Shown here piece after piece: positions 55,044-62,288 of a stretch of DNA of 64,000 bases. Every line of letters starts with the position of its first letter. Position 1 is the stretch's first letter. The DNA lies in assembly GCF_900107045.1 (NCBI RefSeq), contig NZ_FNON01000006.1, positions 384,754-448,753 on the forward strand. The letters run 5' to 3'. Position numbers and translations under genes: made by a program. The notes under the pieces are model-generated. The model had not been told where the DNA came from. It saw only the letters and a program-made list of their open reading frames with translations, and did no database searches. The stretch comes from Amycolatopsis xylanica (GTDB taxonomy: Bacteria > Actinomycetota > Actinomycetes > Mycobacteriales > Pseudonocardiaceae).

Positions 55044-56140
55044 CTCAGAGCGGCGGAAAGGGCGAGCAGGGGCTGGACGTCGGTCTCGATGTCGCCGCCG
55101 CCGGGAAGCACCAGGTGCGCGCGGTGGTCGGTTTCCTCGCCGGAGGCGTGGCGGGCGAGTGCCGAGCGGAGTTCGGCCGCGGCGCCGTCCGGGTTGGCCG
55201 TGGCCAAGGTCGTGAGATCGCCTTCGAGGTAGGGGCTGAGCTGGACGAGCCCGTCGCGGATCTCGATCACGCGCCGATAGAAGCGCCGGTGCGCGCCGCG
55301 CGGGCGTGGACCGGAGTTCAGCACGATGTTCGGGTAGGCCTCGACCAGCACCGTCCACAAGGGACTCAAGCGTTCGTACTGGATGCGGTGGCTGCGACGG
55401 CGGCGCAGCGCGTCGATCCGCGCGCGCACGCCGGGATAGGTGATGCCGGACAGGAAAAGCAGTGCGCCGACGATCACCAGGATGATGCCCAGCGTCAACA
55501 GGATCTGCACGGTCGGGCCGAACACCCACGCGATGATGATGTACAGCGCGCGTACGCCGGCGCCCAGCGCGAGCGAGGCCATCCCGGCGCCCGCGATGCG
55601 CAGGCCGACCGAGAGGTTGCGGTCGGCCGTGCGCTGGTAGCGCAGCATCCAGCGGAAACACGCGACCAGCCCGTAGAACATGTACAGCCCGGCGCCGAGG
55701 TAGAACACCGCGAAGCTGGCGATGTGCACGTTGTCCTTGTTGAGCGACTGGCCGCGGATCTCGGCGGGCATGGCGGCCAGCGAGACCGTCAGCAGCACGA
55801 GCACCGCGCCCAGCGGGATCAGCTCGACGGCCACCCGGCGGTAACGCTGCGGGCCCAAAGCCGAGCCGAGGAAGAAGATCAAGAGCGCGCAGAGGCCCGT
55901 GGTCAGCACGACATTGCTGACGAGCCTGCTCACGCCGTTGCCCGCGAAGCCGTCGATCCAGTCGTCGACGACCTTCTGCTGGGTCAGGAAAGAGCCAAGG
56001 AAACAGGCGATCGTGATCATCACGGCCCACGCGGGCAGACTGCGCGGGGTCCGTTTGATCTGGTAGATCCGCCACCCGAGAGCGACGGCGAACAGCACCA
56101 TGCCAACGACGTTGATGGGACTGAAAAGGCTCACAGCCAC
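55037..56140 (-). CDS. Seven-TM protein, MAB_1171c/DUF6545-like
   Basis: 367 residues. Seven membrane helices fill residues about 5-232 ('FSPINVVGMVLFAVALGW', 'AWAVMITIACFLGSFL', 'ILLTLGIILVIVGALLFLSG' among them). A cytoplasmic C-terminal region of about 130 residues follows, with 'RIQYERLSPLWTVLVEAYPNI' and 'RVIEIRDGLVQLSPYL', matching my recollection of the actinobacterial 'MAB_1171c putative transporter' family. No transport mechanism is known; the layout also resembles a receptor. GTG start overlaps the metallopeptidase gene by 10 bp, making a three-gene operon. Confidence 0.8.
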   Translation of the reverse strand: MAVSLFSPINVVGMVLFAVALGWRIYQIKRTPRSLPAWAVMITIACFLGSFLTQQKVVDDWIDGFAGNGVSRLVSNVVLTTGLCALLIFFLGSALGPQRYRRVAVELIPLGAVLVLLTVSLAAMPAEIRGQSLNKDNVHIASFAVFYLGAGLYMFYGLVACFRWMLRYQRTADRNLSVGLRIAGAGMASLALGAGVRALYIIIAWVFGPTVQILLTLGIILVIVGALLFLSGITYPGVRARIDALRRRRSHRIQYERLSPLWTVLVEAYPNIVLNSGPRPRGAHRRFYRRVIEIRDGLVQLSPYLEGDLTTLATANPDGAAAELRSALARHASGEETDHRAHLVLPGGGDIETDVQPLLALSAALRS

Positions 56141-56652
56141 CCTTGATGGTCGCCGAGTGTGCCCTGGATTCGGCGGAGATCATGGTCCTGGGCACGCTGC
56201 GGAATCGTGTAGTTCAAGACCGCGGCCCATTCGAGGATGATCGTGGCGACGGTCTCGGCTTCCCATTCGTGGGCCTCATCGTAGGAGGTCCGGCGCAATG
56301 CGCGGCCGATGGCGTCGCTGTCGATGTCCGGTGGCAGTCCCGGCAGGAAGTCGCCGGGTTCGGCGTCACCGCCGGGATGATGATCGGCGAGGATGTGCCC
56401 CAGCTCGTGCAGGATGATGTGATCCTGGTGCGATTTGGTGGTTTCCTGCTGGTAGAAGATGTAGTCGGCGCTCGGCGTGGCGATCCAGCAGCCGAACGGC
56501 CCCGGCACCTCGAGCGGATAAGGCATCAGCCGGATCGGCTTGCCACGCTGCTCGCCGAGGCGTGCGCAGAGCTGGACTACATCGAGCGGCGGCTCGATGT
56601 CGAGCTGTTTGAGCAGCCTGCGGCACCGCTTGCGAAGCTGCCGTTCGTTCAT
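56131..56652 (-). CDS. ImmA/IrrE-family metallopeptidase
   Basis: 173 residues. Zinc motif HELGH (H82-H86) in 'HIILHELGHILADHH', with a third acidic ligand likely in 'EWEAETVATIILEW'. N-terminal helix 'RQLRKRCRRLLKQLDIE' and 'LDVVQLCARLG' are typical of the family. ImmA-type enzymes cleave a partner XRE repressor in response to a signal. The XRE gene directly upstream overlaps it by four bases (ATGA), and the seven-TM protein gene follows, so signal, protease and repressor are all encoded together. Confidence 0.88.
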   Translation of the reverse strand: MNERQLRKRCRRLLKQLDIEPPLDVVQLCARLGEQRGKPIRLMPYPLEVPGPFGCWIATPSADYIFYQQETTKSHQDHIILHELGHILADHHPGGDAEPGDFLPGLPPDIDSDAIGRALRRTSYDEAHEWEAETVATIILEWAAVLNYTIPQRAQDHDLRRIQGTLGDHQGWL

Positions 56653-57047
56653 GGCTCTTCGGTCTTGTGCCGTTCGGCGCGCTCGTACCGTTCGACGAGG
56701 TCGAGCAGGTCCATCACCTGGCGCCTGCCCTCGGGGGAGAGCTCCTGCGCCCGCATCGCCATCAGCTTCGCCTCGCCGCGCGCGGGCTCCGGCTCGGCCT
56801 GCACCCCGTCGAAGAAGTACGTGACCGGCACGCCGAACAGCTTCGCCAGCGCCTCGACATAGTGGATCTTCGGGTTGATGCGCTTGCCCGTCGCCAGCTG
56901 CTGGATGTACGCCGACGACATCGCCGGGCCGCCCGCCGCCTCGATGGCCGAGGACATCTCGCGGTAGCTGTGCGGGGCTTCCCCGTTCGCGCGCGCCGCG
57001 TCGATCAGGGCGCTCAGCTTCGTGGCGAACGTCTGCTCGTCGGTCAC
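56649..57047 (-). CDS. XRE-family DNA-binding protein
   Basis: 132 residues from GTG at 57047 with GGAAGGAGG 5 bp upstream. HTH in residues about 20-75: 'SYREMSSAIEAAGGPAMSSAYIQQLATGKRINP' read as helices 1-3, then 'HYVEALAKLFGVPVTYFF' as in phage-type repressors. The C-terminal helix ('QVMDLLDLVERYERAERHK') may dimerise or contain the protease site. Likely represses its own operon and perhaps the divergent transcript at 57136. Confidence 0.9.
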   Translation of the reverse strand: MTDEQTFATKLSALIDAARANGEAPHSYREMSSAIEAAGGPAMSSAYIQQLATGKRINPKIHYVEALAKLFGVPVTYFFDGVQAEPEPARGEAKLMAMRAQELSPEGRRQVMDLLDLVERYERAERHKTEEP

Positions 57048-57104
57048 GTCCGCCTCCTTCCCTCAGTAGCCGCAGTGTAACGCGGAGCCATCCGTACACG
57101 TATG

Positions 57105-57135
57105 TTGACAGATTTCGTATGCAGTGGTTTACGGT
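57105..57135 (+). promoter_or_regulatory. Candidate plus-strand promoter in the XRE upstream region
   Basis: TTGACA (57105-57110) and TACGGT (57130-57135) with a long 19-bp spacer. Two CGTATG half-sites (57099 and 57116, 17 bp apart) flank the -35 and are possible XRE sites. No protein-coding gene follows on this strand. Confidence 0.45.
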
Positions 57136-57360
57136 GTGGTGACTCGCCGCCCTCGGCGGGCGCAACCCCTGCTCGACCCCGCATTCCGCACCCTGGGGGT
57201 GCGCGGAAGCAACATCAGGGGGTGTTCCCCTCGTGCGCGGCCGGGTGGATGTAGTACGCTCTTGGTGTCGAGGTTGATCGTCTTCAGACGAACCCTTGAC
57301 CATCGGCCTGTTGCCGGAGGTCGACCCCCAGGGCTTCCGGTGACAGGCCCCCTTATTTTC
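57136..57360 (+). ncRNA. Candidate structured small RNA
   Basis: The 322-bp gap between the XRE start and the flavodoxin stop has no convincing ORF but many nested stems on the plus strand: CGCCG/CGGCG (57145-57158), an outer CCCCTG/CAGGGG pair enclosing GCACCC/GGGTGC (57166-57223), GGTT..CGTCT/AGACG..AACC (57273-57294), and a terminator hairpin followed by CCCTTATTTT. A TTGACA element lies upstream. Predicted length is about 220 nt. I do not recognise a known RNA family. Confidence 0.45.
57305..57356 (+). terminator. Terminator hairpin with T-rich tail
   Basis: GGCCTGT-TG-CCGGA (57305-57318) pairs with TCCGG-TG-ACAGGCC (57336-57349), followed on the plus strand by CCCTTATTTT. It could also end the minus-strand flavodoxin message, but the T tail is only on the plus side. 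Confidence 0.65.
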
Positions 57361-57369
57361 CGGGGTCTG

Positions 57370-57822
57370 TTAGGGCATCAGCCCAGCTCCGAGCGTCGCA
57401 CCCAGTTCCCAGCAGGCCGCAAGATCATCCTTCGACGGCTCCCCGGTGACGAGCACGGGCGCCGCCGCCTTTTCCCAACCCAGTCCAGTTGTAATGGATT
57501 CGATCCCCCGCACGGTCCCCGACAGGTCACTGTTGCCGTGCACGTAGAAGCCGAACGGCCTCCCCCGCGTCGCGTCCAGGCAGGGGTAGTAGACGGTGTC
57601 GAAGAACACCTTGGCCGCGCCGCTCATGTACCCGAGGTTCGCGGGCGTGCCGAGCAGGATCCCGTCGGCGGCGAGCACATCGCTCACGGTCGCGCCCAGC
57701 GCGGGCCTGCGCACGACGTCGACACCCTCGATCTCGGGATCGGTCGCGCCGGAGACGACGGCCTCGAACATCGCCTGCGTCGACGGCGAAGGCGTGTGAT
57801 GCACGATCAGCAAAGTGGGCAC
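57370..57822 (-). CDS. Flavodoxin-like NAD(P)H:FMN reductase
   Basis: 150 residues. FMN-binding loop 'LLIVHHTPSPSTQAMFEAV', and 'DGILLGTPANLGYMSGAAKVFFD' as the second flavin loop. The later 'RPFGFYVHGNSDLSGTVRGIESI' fits the NADPH-dependent FMN reductase/flavodoxin family. A soluble redox protein or quinone reductase. It stands alone: terminator-like structures lie on both sides. No P450 or other redox partner is adjacent. Confidence 0.85.
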   Translation of the reverse strand: MPTLLIVHHTPSPSTQAMFEAVVSGATDPEIEGVDVVRRPALGATVSDVLAADGILLGTPANLGYMSGAAKVFFDTVYYPCLDATRGRPFGFYVHGNSDLSGTVRGIESITTGLGWEKAAAPVLVTGEPSKDDLAACWELGATLGAGLMP

Positions 57823-57892
57823 GATCGGGGAGCCTGCCCGCCCTTCCGATCACACGCAAGATGGGTAATGAGGGAAGACCGGAAGTGTGCCC

Positions 57893-58180
57893 GCGCGAGT
57901 GGTAACTCCACTGCATCTAACGGAGCAGAGGTACCACTCGCGCAAGCTTTTCAGGCTAGAGCGAGGGGATCCCGACCCGCGCAGATAAGTGCGCATGGAG
58001 CACCACCCGGGAAGTGCTCGGCAAACGCTTGCGCCGCAAGGGCGACCCAGACTCCACCTGACATGGAAGGCCAAGGTGGCGCGCAGGCGCGGGATTTAGC
58101 GGGCTTTATCCCGGCTTGGGGCGTGAGTGTTTCGCGAGTGGAGGAATCTGGCCGTTCAATGGCCAGATTCCTCCACTCGC
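57893..58180. repeat. Three palindromic elements in a 400-bp gap
   Basis: The gap 57823-58222 holds no convincing gene. It contains a hairpin with GCGCGAGTGGTA/TACCACTCGCGC ends (57893-57943), a half copy of the family-2 element (GGGATTTAGCGGGCTTTATC, 58090-58113), and a perfect 20-bp-arm hairpin ending in GCGAGTGGAGGAATCTGGCC (58134-58180, loop GTTCAAT). The last lies 43 bp past the mutase stop and is its likely terminator. Confidence 0.75.
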
Positions 58181-58222
58181 TTCACGTCCGGCTCCGGCCT
58201 GACTCGGCGGGTGCGACGATCC

Positions 58223-59851
58223 TCAGGCGAAGAGGGCCTCGACGTCGGCGCGCAAGGCCGCCAGACGCTTGGCCGCCGCATCCCGAGCTTCGGCAAGCTC
58301 GCCCGTCACGGGTTCCTTCACCTGAAGGTAGGCCTTCAGCTTCGGCTCGGTGCCCGAAGGTCGGATGACCACTCGAACGCCCTCGCCGAGCAGCCGCAAC
58401 CCATCCGTCTCCGGCAGCAGGTCCGTCAACGTCACGTCGACCCCACCCAAGGCGGCGGGCGGCGCGGCGCGCAGGCCCGCCATCAACTGGCCGCGGACCG
58501 AAAGATCCGTGACGCGCAAGGAAACCTGGTCCGTCAGGTGCACCCCGTGCTGGACGTAAAGCTCGTCCAGCACCTCCGGCAAGGTCCGGCCCGCCGCCTT
58601 CAAGCTTGCCGCGTAACCCGCCGCCAGCACCGCCGCCGCGATTCCGTCCTTGTCACGCACGAACGCGGGGTTCACGCAAAGGCCCAGCGCCTCTTCGTAG
58701 GCGAAGACCAGGCCTTCGCCGGCGCGGGCGAGCCACTTGAAGCCGGTCAGCGTCTCCTTGTAGCGGGCGCCGTGTGCTGCCGCGATCTCGCCGAGCATCG
58801 ACGACGAGACGATCGTGGTGGCCACCAAGGGATCCGGAGCCTCCACAGTGGACAGAATATGCGAGCCGAGCAGCACGCCCGTTTCGTCGCCACGCAGCAT
58901 CCGCCAGGTGTCGCCGACCCGGACACCCAGCGCGCAGCGGTCGGCGTCGGGGTCGAGCGCGATGGCGAGGTCGGCGTCCACTTCGGACGCTAGCGCCAGC
59001 AGAAGGTCCGTGGCGCCAGGCTCTTCCGGGTTGGGGAAGGACACCGTGGGGAAGTCGGGGTCGGGTGTGGACTGGGCGTCGACGAGCGTCAGGTCCGTGA
59101 AACCGGCGCGCTCGAAGGCCTTGCGCAGGGTTTCCGCGCCGACGCCGTGCAACGCGGTCGCGACGACCTTGAGCGAGCGCTCGGGGCCGCGCGGCAGCGA
59201 CGAAACCCGGTCCAGGTAAGCGTCGACCAGGTCGACGGTCACCGCGCCCGCGGACCGGGGCACCGACACCGCGCCGGGTGTGGCTTCGATCGCGCGCTCG
59301 ATCTCGCCGTCCGACGGCGGGACGATCTGCGCGCCGGAAGCGTCGTAGAGCTTGTATCCGTTGTCGGCCGGTGGGTTGTGCGAGGCGGTGATCTGCACGC
59401 CAGCGACCGCGCCGAGTTCCCGGACCGCGAACGCCAGCACCGGCGTCGGGAGCGGACCGGGCAGTGTCTTCACGGCGAAACCGGCCGCGGACAGCACTTC
59501 CGCGACGGCCGTGGCGAACGCTTCGGAGCCGTGACGGGCGTCACGGCCGACGACGACCGTGCCACCGGAATGACCGTGCGCCTGCAGCCAGGTCGCGACG
59601 CCGGCGGTGGTGCGCGTGACCACGGCGACGTTCATGCCGTTCGGGCCCGCACGAACGGGGCCGCGCAGGCCTGCCGTGCCGAATTCGAGTGGTCCGGACA
59701 TGCGGTCGGCGAGGTCCTCCAGCGCCGCGGCCTCGCCGCCCATCGCGCGGGCGAGCACGGCCTGCAGCTCGGCGCGGGAGTCGGCGTCGGCGTCGTCGGC
59801 GATCCAGCGAAAGGCCTTGTCGCGCAGCGCTGGCGTTAATGCGGTGGTCAC
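58223..59851 (-). CDS. pmmB: Phosphosugar mutase, PmmB-like
   Basis: 542 residues from GTG at 59851. Alpha-D-phosphohexomutase superfamily, four domains: phosphoserine loop 'QITASHNPPADNGYK', metal loop 'DPDADR', sugar loop 'VFAYEEALG' (GEESG-type variant), phosphate loop 'RPSGTEPK'. 'GPLEFGTAGLRGPV' is typical of the PGM2/phosphopentomutase branch. M. tuberculosis has pmmB (Rv3308) beside punA here. Besides phosphomannose, interconversion of deoxyribose-1- and 5-phosphate would link DeoA and PunA to DeoC; this is inference. Confidence 0.9.
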   Translation of the reverse strand: MTTALTPALRDKAFRWIADDADADSRAELQAVLARAMGGEAAALEDLADRMSGPLEFGTAGLRGPVRAGPNGMNVAVVTRTTAGVATWLQAHGHSGGTVVVGRDARHGSEAFATAVAEVLSAAGFAVKTLPGPLPTPVLAFAVRELGAVAGVQITASHNPPADNGYKLYDASGAQIVPPSDGEIERAIEATPGAVSVPRSAGAVTVDLVDAYLDRVSSLPRGPERSLKVVATALHGVGAETLRKAFERAGFTDLTLVDAQSTPDPDFPTVSFPNPEEPGATDLLLALASEVDADLAIALDPDADRCALGVRVGDTWRMLRGDETGVLLGSHILSTVEAPDPLVATTIVSSSMLGEIAAAHGARYKETLTGFKWLARAGEGLVFAYEEALGLCVNPAFVRDKDGIAAAVLAAGYAASLKAAGRTLPEVLDELYVQHGVHLTDQVSLRVTDLSVRGQLMAGLRAAPPAALGGVDVTLTDLLPETDGLRLLGEGVRVVIRPSGTEPKLKAYLQVKEPVTGELAEARDAAAKRLAALRADVEALFA

Positions 59852-59881
59852 CGGCTCAGCGTACGGGGTACGTTGTAAAGG
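59852..59881. promoter_or_regulatory. 30-bp divergent promoter region, candidate leaderless starts
   Basis: Only 30 bp separate two divergent GTG starts. TACGTT (59869-59874, plus) is 7 bp before the glycosyltransferase start, and TACGCT (minus, 59863-59858) is 6 bp before the mutase start, both at leaderless distance. The -35 elements would fall inside the opposite gene. Confidence 0.4.
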
Positions 59882-61015
59882 GTGAAATTGTTGTTCACCT
59901 CTCTGGGGTCACACGGTCATACCTATCCCTTACTCCCGCTCGCCGTCGCCGCCCGCAAAGCCGGGCATGAGGTCATTTTCGCGACAGGTGAAGCACTTCT
60001 GCCGGGCCTGCGCAAGGCCGGACTGGACACCGCCCCCGTCACCATCGACATCTCCAGCGGATTCGCCGCCGTCGTCGGCGACGGCCCCATGCCACCGCCC
60101 GAAGACGAGCTGCCCGGCATCGTCGCCAAGGTCTTCGGCGACGCGTTACCGAGGCTGGCCGTCGAAAAACTGAAGCCGGTACTCGAAGCCGAACAGCCTG
60201 ATCTCGTCGTCTACGAATCCGGCAATCCCGGCGGCGGGTTCGCCGCCAAGCTGGCCGGGATTCCCGCCGTGGCACACGGTTTCGGCCGGGTTTCCGTCGG
60301 CGACCTCACCGACAGCATCTCGAAGCCGCTGGTGGCGTACGCCGCCGAACTCGGCATCGAGCTGGCCTCGCCGCTCATGATCGGCGACCCGTACATCGAC
60401 ATCTGCCCGGAATCGGTGCAGGCGCCCGATTTCATGGCCGGCAACGAGCGCATCCCGCTCCGCCCGGTCGGCTGGAACGAACCCGGCGAGCTGCCGGGGA
60501 TCGTCGATGAGGACGAGCCGTTGGTCTACCTGACCCTCGGTACCGCGTTCGGCAACGTCGACGTGCTCAAGGGCGCGATCGAGGGCCTCGCCAAGCTGCC
60601 GGTCAACGTGCTCGTCGCGGCGGGCCCCTCCGTCGACGTCGACGCGCTCGGCGGTGTGCCGCCGAACGTCCACCTGGCGGCGTGGGTGCCGCAGGCCGAC
60701 CTGCTGCCGCACGTCGCGCTCGTCGTCCACCACGGCGGCAGCGGCACCACGCTGGGCACGTTCGGCGCCGGTCGCCCGCAGCTCGTCATCCCGCAGGGCG
60801 CCGACCAGTTCACCAACGCCGAAGCGGTGCTCGCCGCGGGCGTCGGAACGCGGTTGCTGCCGGACGAGTTCACCGCCGAGGCCGTCTACACCCAGGCCAA
60901 AGCCTTGCTGGCGGACGAAACCATCCACGCGGCCGCGAAGCGTCTCGCCGAAGAGGTCGCGTCGATGCCGTCACCCGAGGACGTCGCGGCTCAGCTCCCG
61001 GCTTACGCCCGCTAA
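59882..61015 (+). CDS. GT1-family glycosyltransferase
   Basis: 377 residues, GT-B fold. The N-terminal acceptor domain starts 'LLFTSLGSHGHTYPLLPLAVAARKAGHEV' (about 3-31, with the catalytic-type His). The C-terminal donor domain has 'VYLTLGTAFGN', 'VHLAAWVPQADLLPHVALVVHHGG' and 'SGTTLGTFGAGRPQLVIPQGADQ', as in macrolide and other natural-product glycosyltransferases. Transfers a nucleotide-activated sugar to a small hydrophobic acceptor, unknown here. No biosynthetic cluster is adjacent, so xenobiotic glycosylation is plausible. Confidence 0.9.
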   Translation: MKLLFTSLGSHGHTYPLLPLAVAARKAGHEVIFATGEALLPGLRKAGLDTAPVTIDISSGFAAVVGDGPMPPPEDELPGIVAKVFGDALPRLAVEKLKPVLEAEQPDLVVYESGNPGGGFAAKLAGIPAVAHGFGRVSVGDLTDSISKPLVAYAAELGIELASPLMIGDPYIDICPESVQAPDFMAGNERIPLRPVGWNEPGELPGIVDEDEPLVYLTLGTAFGNVDVLKGAIEGLAKLPVNVLVAAGPSVDVDALGGVPPNVHLAAWVPQADLLPHVALVVHHGGSGTTLGTFGAGRPQLVIPQGADQFTNAEAVLAAGVGTRLLPDEFTAEAVYTQAKALLADETIHAAAKRLAEEVASMPSPEDVAAQLPAYAR

Positions 61016-61023
61016 CGCAAAAC

Positions 61024-61079
61024 GGGATTTAGCGGGCTTTATCCCGGGAAAGCATCCGGGATAAAGCCCGCTAAATTCC
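61024..61079. terminator. Family-2 nested palindrome between convergent genes
   Basis: Arms GGATTTAGCGGGCTTTATCC onward (61025-61047) and their complement (61056-61079) with one mismatch around an 8-base loop, between the glycosyltransferase and punA stops. It carries ATTTAGC in place of ATAAAGC on the outer side, matched by GCTAAAT on the other arm. Confidence 0.8.
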
Positions 61080-61081
61080 AG

Positions 61082-61861
61082 CTAGGCCCGCGCGACCAGA
61101 TCGCGCAGCAGGGTCCCCATGCGGGTCGCCGAAGCACGGCCCGCCTCGAGCACCTCTTCGTGGTTCAGCGGCTCCCCGGTGATCCCCGCGGCCAGGTTCG
61201 TCACCAGCGAAAGCCCGAACACCTCGACGCCCGCGGCCCGCGCCGCGATCGCCTCGAGCACGGTCGACATGCCGACCAGGTCCGCGCCCATCGTGCGGAG
61301 CATGCGGATCTCGGCCGGGGTCTCGAAGTGCGGGCCGGGCAGCCCGGCGTAGACACCCTCGGCCAGCGTCGGGTCGATCTCCTGGGCGAGCGCGCGCAGG
61401 CGCGGCGAGTACAGGTCCGTCAGGTCGACGAAGTTCGCGCCGACGATCGGGGAGCGCGCGGTCAGGTTCAGGTGATCCGAGATCAGCACCGGCTGACCGA
61501 CCGAGAAACCCTCACGCAGCCCACCGGCCGCGTTGGTCAGCAGCACGGTCTTCGCGCCTGCCGCGGCGGCGGTGCGCACGTTGTGCACCACCGGGTCCAT
61601 GCCCTTGCCCTCGTACAGGTGCGTGCGGCCGAGCAGCACCAGCGCGTGCTTGTCGCCGATCTTCACCGACCGCGCGGTGCCGCCGTGGCCGACGGCGCCC
61701 GGCGTGACGAACCCCGGCAGCTCGCCGAGCGGGATCTCCGCGGTCGGCTCGCCGATGACGTCGGCGGCGGGGCGCCAGCCGGAGCCCAGCACCACCGCGA
61801 TGTCGTGTTGGGCGACGCCGGTCCGTTCGGCGATGACGGCGGCGGCTTCGTTCTCACTCAT
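61082..61861 (-). CDS. punA: Purine nucleoside phosphorylase
   Basis: 259 residues, the trimeric type for 6-oxopurines. Phosphorolyses inosine and guanosine and their deoxy forms. Phosphate site 'VLGSGW' and 'GRTHLYEGKG', 'LTNAAGGLREGF', purine site 'GLPGPHFETPAEIRMLRTMGADLVGMST' at about 167-194, and 'LVTNLAAGIT' with the base-binding Asn. Its start overlaps the ABA4-like gene by 8 bp, so it is expressed with the two membrane-protein genes upstream. Adjacent to pmmB in mycobacteria too. Confidence 0.95.
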   Translation of the reverse strand: MSENEAAAVIAERTGVAQHDIAVVLGSGWRPAADVIGEPTAEIPLGELPGFVTPGAVGHGGTARSVKIGDKHALVLLGRTHLYEGKGMDPVVHNVRTAAAAGAKTVLLTNAAGGLREGFSVGQPVLISDHLNLTARSPIVGANFVDLTDLYSPRLRALAQEIDPTLAEGVYAGLPGPHFETPAEIRMLRTMGADLVGMSTVLEAIAARAAGVEVFGLSLVTNLAAGITGEPLNHEEVLEAGRASATRMGTLLRDLVARA

Positions 61862-62288
61862 GAACCGCAGCGTATCCGGGCTCGCTGCGTGACCGTTCCC
61901 GTACAGCCAGGAACACGAGCAGCCCGATGGGGGACAGGAAGATCGTCAGCAACAGGATCAGGCTCACGAGTACCGGGTGGATGCCCCGCTCGCGGCCCTG
62001 CAGGTACATCCACCTGCCGATGAACAGGTCGAACGCGACCACATGCGCCCAGATGGCGGCCGCGCCGTACGGCTGGGCCAGAAACGCCTGCAGCGCACCG
62101 AGATCCGGCCTGGACACGACCGTCCACAGTTCACCGAAGTGCGGCACCACGAACCAGAAGTACGAGATCAGCGGCAGCGTGGTCACCCACGGCGAGGCGA
62201 CGAGTTTGCGCGTCCACCCCCAGGAGGGCGCGAGGATCATCACCGCCCAGAACGGCGCCGCCAGGTAGAAGGCCAAGTCGAACATCAC
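61854..62288 (-). CDS. ABA4/DUF4281-like membrane protein
   Basis: 144 residues with four membrane helices (about 5-22, 34-52, 76-95 and 104-127). 'AFYLAAPFWAVMILAP', 'AAIWAHVVAFDLFIGRWMYLQGRERGIHP' (about 76-105) and 'FLSPIGLLVFL' are characteristic of the ABA4-like family, named after a plant protein needed for neoxanthin synthesis. Bacterial members are uncharacterised. Overlaps both neighbours (4 bp upstream, 8 bp downstream). Confidence 0.82.
   Translation of the reverse strand: MMFDLAFYLAAPFWAVMILAPSWGWTRKLVASPWVTTLPLISYFWFVVPHFGELWTVVSRPDLGALQAFLAQPYGAAAIWAHVVAFDLFIGRWMYLQGRERGIHPVLVSLILLLTIFLSPIGLLVFLAVRERSRSEPGYAAVHE

Noticed and set aside
53727..56195. 822-residue minus-strand frame spanning the HEAT and seven-TM genes
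   Set aside because: It runs through two well-supported genes and their palindrome, with no recognisable domain.
57136..57360. tRNA, SRP RNA, RNase P RNA or tmRNA
   Set aside because: None of their conserved sequence blocks (T-arm GGTTCGAATCC, SRP GGAAG loop, RNase P GAGGAAAGTCC) can be found.
57124..58368. 414-residue plus-strand frame across the structured region and flavodoxin
   Set aside because: It reads through a terminator and several hairpins, opposite a clear flavodoxin-like gene. The translation is Arg/Pro/Gly-rich without motifs.
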